Assembly (NCBI GenBank): GCA_041395725.1
Contig: JAWKZW010000001.1
Location: 62,001-126,000, forward strand
Length of the DNA stretch: 64,000 nucleotides
Source: Gammaproteobacteria bacterium
Lineage (GTDB): Bacteria; Pseudomonadota; Gammaproteobacteria; Pseudomonadales; Pseudohongiellaceae
Direction of reading: 5' to 3'
The position numbers and the translations under genes were made by a program. Below the pieces are notes generated by a model. The model did not search any database. It was not told the origin of the DNA and worked only from the letters and a program-made list of their open reading frames with translations. Below, piece by piece: positions 61,513-64,000 of this stretch. Each line of letters begins with the position of its first letter. Position 1 is the stretch's first letter.

Positions 61513-62876
61513 TCCTGGTTCCTCATCCGCGCATCCAGCGCGTCGCGCAGACCGTCTCCCAGCAGATTAAAAGCCAGCACCGTAACACTGATAAACAGCG
61601 CGGGAAGAATCAGTTCATGGGGATGAGTCAACATGGTCTTGATACCCTCGTTGGACATGCTCCCCCAGGAGGGGGTCGGCGGTGCGACCCCCATGCCGAT
61701 AAATGACAGAAACGCCTCCGTGAAAATAGCACTGGGAATGGCAAACGTCAGCGTGACCAGCACGACACCCAGCGTATTGGGGATCATGTGCCGCAGGACC
61801 AGGTAGAAAGTGCCTGCGCCCAGCAGCCTGGAGGCAGCAATATAGCCCTGTTCGCGGATCTGCAGGATCTGCCCGCGTACCAGCCGCGCTGTAGCGGGCC
61901 ACATGAGCAAGACCAGGGCAACCAGCATGGGAAACACCCCGCTCTCCCCTGGCCCGATCCCGAAAGCAATTTTGAAGAGAATCATAAACAGCAGAAACGG
62001 TAACGCCACGACAAAATCGGCGAACCGCATCATGGCCGAATCGACACGACCACCCAGAAACCCGGCCATACTCCCATAAGCCATACCGAACAGGACAAAA
62101 AGTAGTGGGGCACCGATACCGATAAAGAGTGACACGCGGGCCCCGGCCATCAACCTGGCCAGCATATCCCGGCCCAGGTAGTCGGTACCCAGCGGATGCA
62201 GATCCAGCAGCACCTGATCGCCAACACCGACAGCGCTGGCGGCATCAATCAGCCCCCGCTGTACGGCTTCTTCCCGGGTTGTGACGCGCAGCAACTGAAC
62301 CTCGATGGTTTCGAAGGCATCGGCAACCTGCCCCAGTGGATCCATGGCCACTACCGAGTAGTAGTAGCGGCCCGGGCGCAGATCCAGCCGGTCTTCGAAG
62401 TACAGCGTCTCGTTGTCGTAGAACTCGGCCAGTGGAACCCCGAATGCCAGCTCCGGTCCGACCGGAAACAGGTTCCGGTAAACCCGGTGGCCGGTGGCCC
62501 CCGGCAGCCCGTCCCAGACCAGTCTCACCACCTGCGTGGTGGCTGGCTGGGCAAGATGCAGACCGCTGACATCAGTGCGCTCAGTCTCTCCGTACCAGGG
62601 CTGATAGTCATCAACTATGATCGCCCGGCGGTCGGTGCCAGGTGGCTGACTGATCTGATCCAGATCCTGCACACTCGGATCGACCTGCCATAGCCAGGGA
62701 CCTGCCACCGTAAACAACAACAGGGCCACGACAATATACAGCGAGGTCAGCGCCCGGCGATTGGCCTTCAGGCGTATCCAGGCATCCTGCCAGTAGGAAA
62801 GTGAGGGTCGGCTGATACCGTGCCTGGCGCCAGTGGATGCCAGCGGGAAAAAATCGGCTGCGGTCAGGTCTGTCAT
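61509..62876 (-). CDS. OppC-type peptide permease with a fibronectin-III-like insertion
   Basis: A permease of 455 residues, about 150 longer than usual OppC. The first membrane helix (about 43-63) is followed by an extracytoplasmic region. Residues 108-195 read as a fibronectin type III-like beta sandwich: VVRLVWDGLPGATGHRVYRN, LYFEDRLDLRPGRYYYSVVA, and DPLGQVADAFETIEVQ as closing strand. After it the normal OppC body resumes with HPLGTDYLGRDMLARL (228-243), the EAA loop and PPTPSWGSM. The insertion sits in the periplasmic loop between helix 1 and the transport core, where it could touch the binding protein or peptidoglycan. The gene overlaps OppD by 4 nt and OppB by 1 nt. Confidence 0.88.
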   Translation of the reverse strand: MTDLTAADFFPLASTGARHGISRPSLSYWQDAWIRLKANRRALTSLYIVVALLLFTVAGPWLWQVDPSVQDLDQISQPPGTDRRAIIVDDYQPWYGETERTDVSGLHLAQPATTQVVRLVWDGLPGATGHRVYRNLFPVGPELAFGVPLAEFYDNETLYFEDRLDLRPGRYYYSVVAMDPLGQVADAFETIEVQLLRVTTREEAVQRGLIDAASAVGVGDQVLLDLHPLGTDYLGRDMLARLMAGARVSLFIGIGAPLLFVLFGMAYGSMAGFLGGRVDSAMMRFADFVVALPFLLFMILFKIAFGIGPGESGVFPMLVALVLLMWPATARLVRGQILQIREQGYIAASRLLGAGTFYLVLRHMIPNTLGVVLVTLTFAIPSAIFTEAFLSFIGMGVAPPTPSWGSMSNEGIKTMLTHPHELILPALFISVTVLAFNLLGDGLRDALDARMRNQE

Positions 62877-63808
62877 TATTGCAACCTCACCCGCGGGTCG
62901 ATGAGCCCGTACAGCACGTCGACAACGATCACCATGAACACCAGGAACGCACCGTAAAAAACCGTTGTGCCCATAATGACGGTATAGTCCAGCTGCTGGA
63001 CTGCCTCGACAAAAAATCGCCCCAGGCCGGGAATCGCAAAGACCAGCTCCACCACGAAGCCGCCCGTGGTGATCGCCGCAATCGCCGGCCCCAGCACCGT
63101 GACTACCGGCAGGATGGCGTTGCGCAGCTGGTGGCGGCTGAATATCCGGGTGGCCGGCAGGCCCTTGGCCTTGGCGGTGCGCACATAGTCGGAACTGATC
63201 ACTTCCAGCATGGAGGAGCGCATCAGCCGTGTCAGGTAGGCCATGGTGCCCAGCCCCAGCACCAGGGCAGGAACCAGCATGTGCGCGACACTGCCCCAGC
63301 CCGCTACCGGCAACAGAGTCCTGCCGAACAGGCTGTTAAGATTGACCAGCGCCAGCTGACTCAGCGCCGCGATAACGAAGCTGGGTACTGAAATACCCAG
63401 GATAACCAGAAACATGATCACATAGTCCGGCCAGCGGTTCCGGTACAGCGATGTCAGTGCGCCCCAGAGCACACCACCGACCGCCGCGAACACCACCGCC
63501 AGTATCCCCAGTATCGCGGAGATGGGGAAATGCTGACGAATGATGTCATTTACCTCGCGATTCTCCTGAGTAAAGGAAATGCCGAAGTCCCCCCGCAGCA
63601 GATTACCCAGATAAATGGTGTATTGCTTCGTCAAAGGCTGATCGAGGCCATACTTGGCCTCCAGGTTGGCGCGAATGGATTCCGTTACTGCCCGATCGTT
63701 CAACAAGGGGTCGCCAGGCACATTGTGCATGGCGAAGAACGTCGCCGTGGCGATAAACCACACCGTAATGACGCCCTGGGCGAGTCGCTTGAGGATATAC
63801 AACCACAT
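62876..63808 (-). CDS. Peptide ABC transporter permease, OppB type (second operon)
   Basis: Inner-membrane permease, 310 residues. MWLYILKRLAQGVITVWFIATATFFAMHNVPGDP is the OppB start, GLDQPLTKQYTIYLGNLLRGDFGISF and SSDYVRTAKAKGLPATRIFSRH (EAA loop) follow, and the C-terminus has DPRVRLQ. Its stop and the next start overlap as TAATG. It is the second gene of the operon after the binding-protein gene cut by the window end. Confidence 0.92.
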   Translation of the reverse strand: MWLYILKRLAQGVITVWFIATATFFAMHNVPGDPLLNDRAVTESIRANLEAKYGLDQPLTKQYTIYLGNLLRGDFGISFTQENREVNDIIRQHFPISAILGILAVVFAAVGGVLWGALTSLYRNRWPDYVIMFLVILGISVPSFVIAALSQLALVNLNSLFGRTLLPVAGWGSVAHMLVPALVLGLGTMAYLTRLMRSSMLEVISSDYVRTAKAKGLPATRIFSRHQLRNAILPVVTVLGPAIAAITTGGFVVELVFAIPGLGRFFVEAVQQLDYTVIMGTTVFYGAFLVFMVIVVDVLYGLIDPRVRLQ

Positions 63809-63914
63809 GAACCGGGATACTCTCTATGAATCCATCAGGAAGCGCTTGAGTAATGCCGCCATACGCTGACCGCCACCAGGGTTTCCCGGGCGTCCGTAAC
63901 GGCAATCGCTACTC

Positions 63915-64000
63915 TTAGTCCACGTCAATATAGGCATAGTTGTAGTCAACCTCCGGGCCGATTGATCGACGCTTGAAGCCTTTCAGGCGCGGATCCACGA
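63915..64000 (-). CDS. Peptide-binding protein of the second ABC operon, C-terminal fragment
   Basis: The window holds only the last 27 codons of a gene entering from the right, read on the minus strand and ending in TAA at 63915-63917. The tail, VDPRLKGFKRRSIGPEVDYN followed by YAYIDVD, has the look of the C-terminus of family 5 oligopeptide-binding proteins, and the position just before OppB fits that role. Confidence 0.7.
   Translation of the reverse strand, partial: VDPRLKGFKRRSIGPEVDYNYAYIDVD

Noticed and set aside
1..64000. CRISPR arrays, rRNA and tRNA genes
   Set aside because: I read through for regularly spaced repeats and cloverleaf-type sequences and saw none.

Overview
The window looks like part of the chromosome of a GC-rich, probably marine or halotolerant gammaproteobacterium. 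The pointers are a TonB-dependent receptor under a cobalamin riboswitch, FadJ/FadI-type beta-oxidation genes, a Yej-like oligopeptide transporter, an iron-sulfur bacterial cryptochrome/photolyase, a sodium-type N-ATPase and OmpA, MscS and ClsC family proteins. No rRNA or tRNA gene was seen, so the genus is not fixed.

Layout. 1-8 kb: a secreted M20 peptidase, a membrane-anchored Hsp20, a fasciclin protein, a tiny DUF2256 gene, a BtuB-like receptor with its B12 riboswitch, a 187-bp palindrome, a renalase-like FAD oxidoreductase and a YHS-like secreted protein. 8-27 kb: one minus-strand supra-operon, read as pgm, tal, glgP, ackA, xfp, corA and then the nine-gene N-ATPase set atpDCQRBEFAG, preceded by a lipoprotein gene. 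27-34 kb: FadJ and thiolase, and two unknown proteins. 34-45 kb: multicopper oxidase; a DUF393-SDR-unknown operon divergent from the photolyase; two related secreted proteins; MscS; an AMP-forming ligase ending in a 164-bp palindrome. 44-51 kb: complete Yej/Opp-type peptide ABC operon. 51-55 kb: unknown exported protein, a ClsC-like phospholipase D, a dienelactone hydrolase. 55.9-58.4 kb: a relic integron with a dead intI and higBA and GNAT genes of cassette type. 58.7-64 kb: OmpA lipoprotein and a second peptide ABC operon, cut by the window end, whose OppC-like permease carries a fibronectin-III-like insertion.

How the genes work together. The most interesting unit is the 8-27 kb block. Glucan phosphorylase and phosphoglucomutase release hexose phosphate from glycogen, transaldolase and phosphoketolase turn sugar phosphates into acetyl phosphate, and acetate kinase makes ATP from it. 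That ATP could feed the Na+-pumping N-ATPase encoded at the 3' end of the same unit. Degenerate direct repeats (about 8071 and 27201) bracket the block, which suggests it moved as an island. It also lies between members of a light/flavin-associated gene set (DUF2256, FAD oxidoreductase, then DUF393, SDR and FeS photolyase). These functional links are inferences from gene order and family knowledge.
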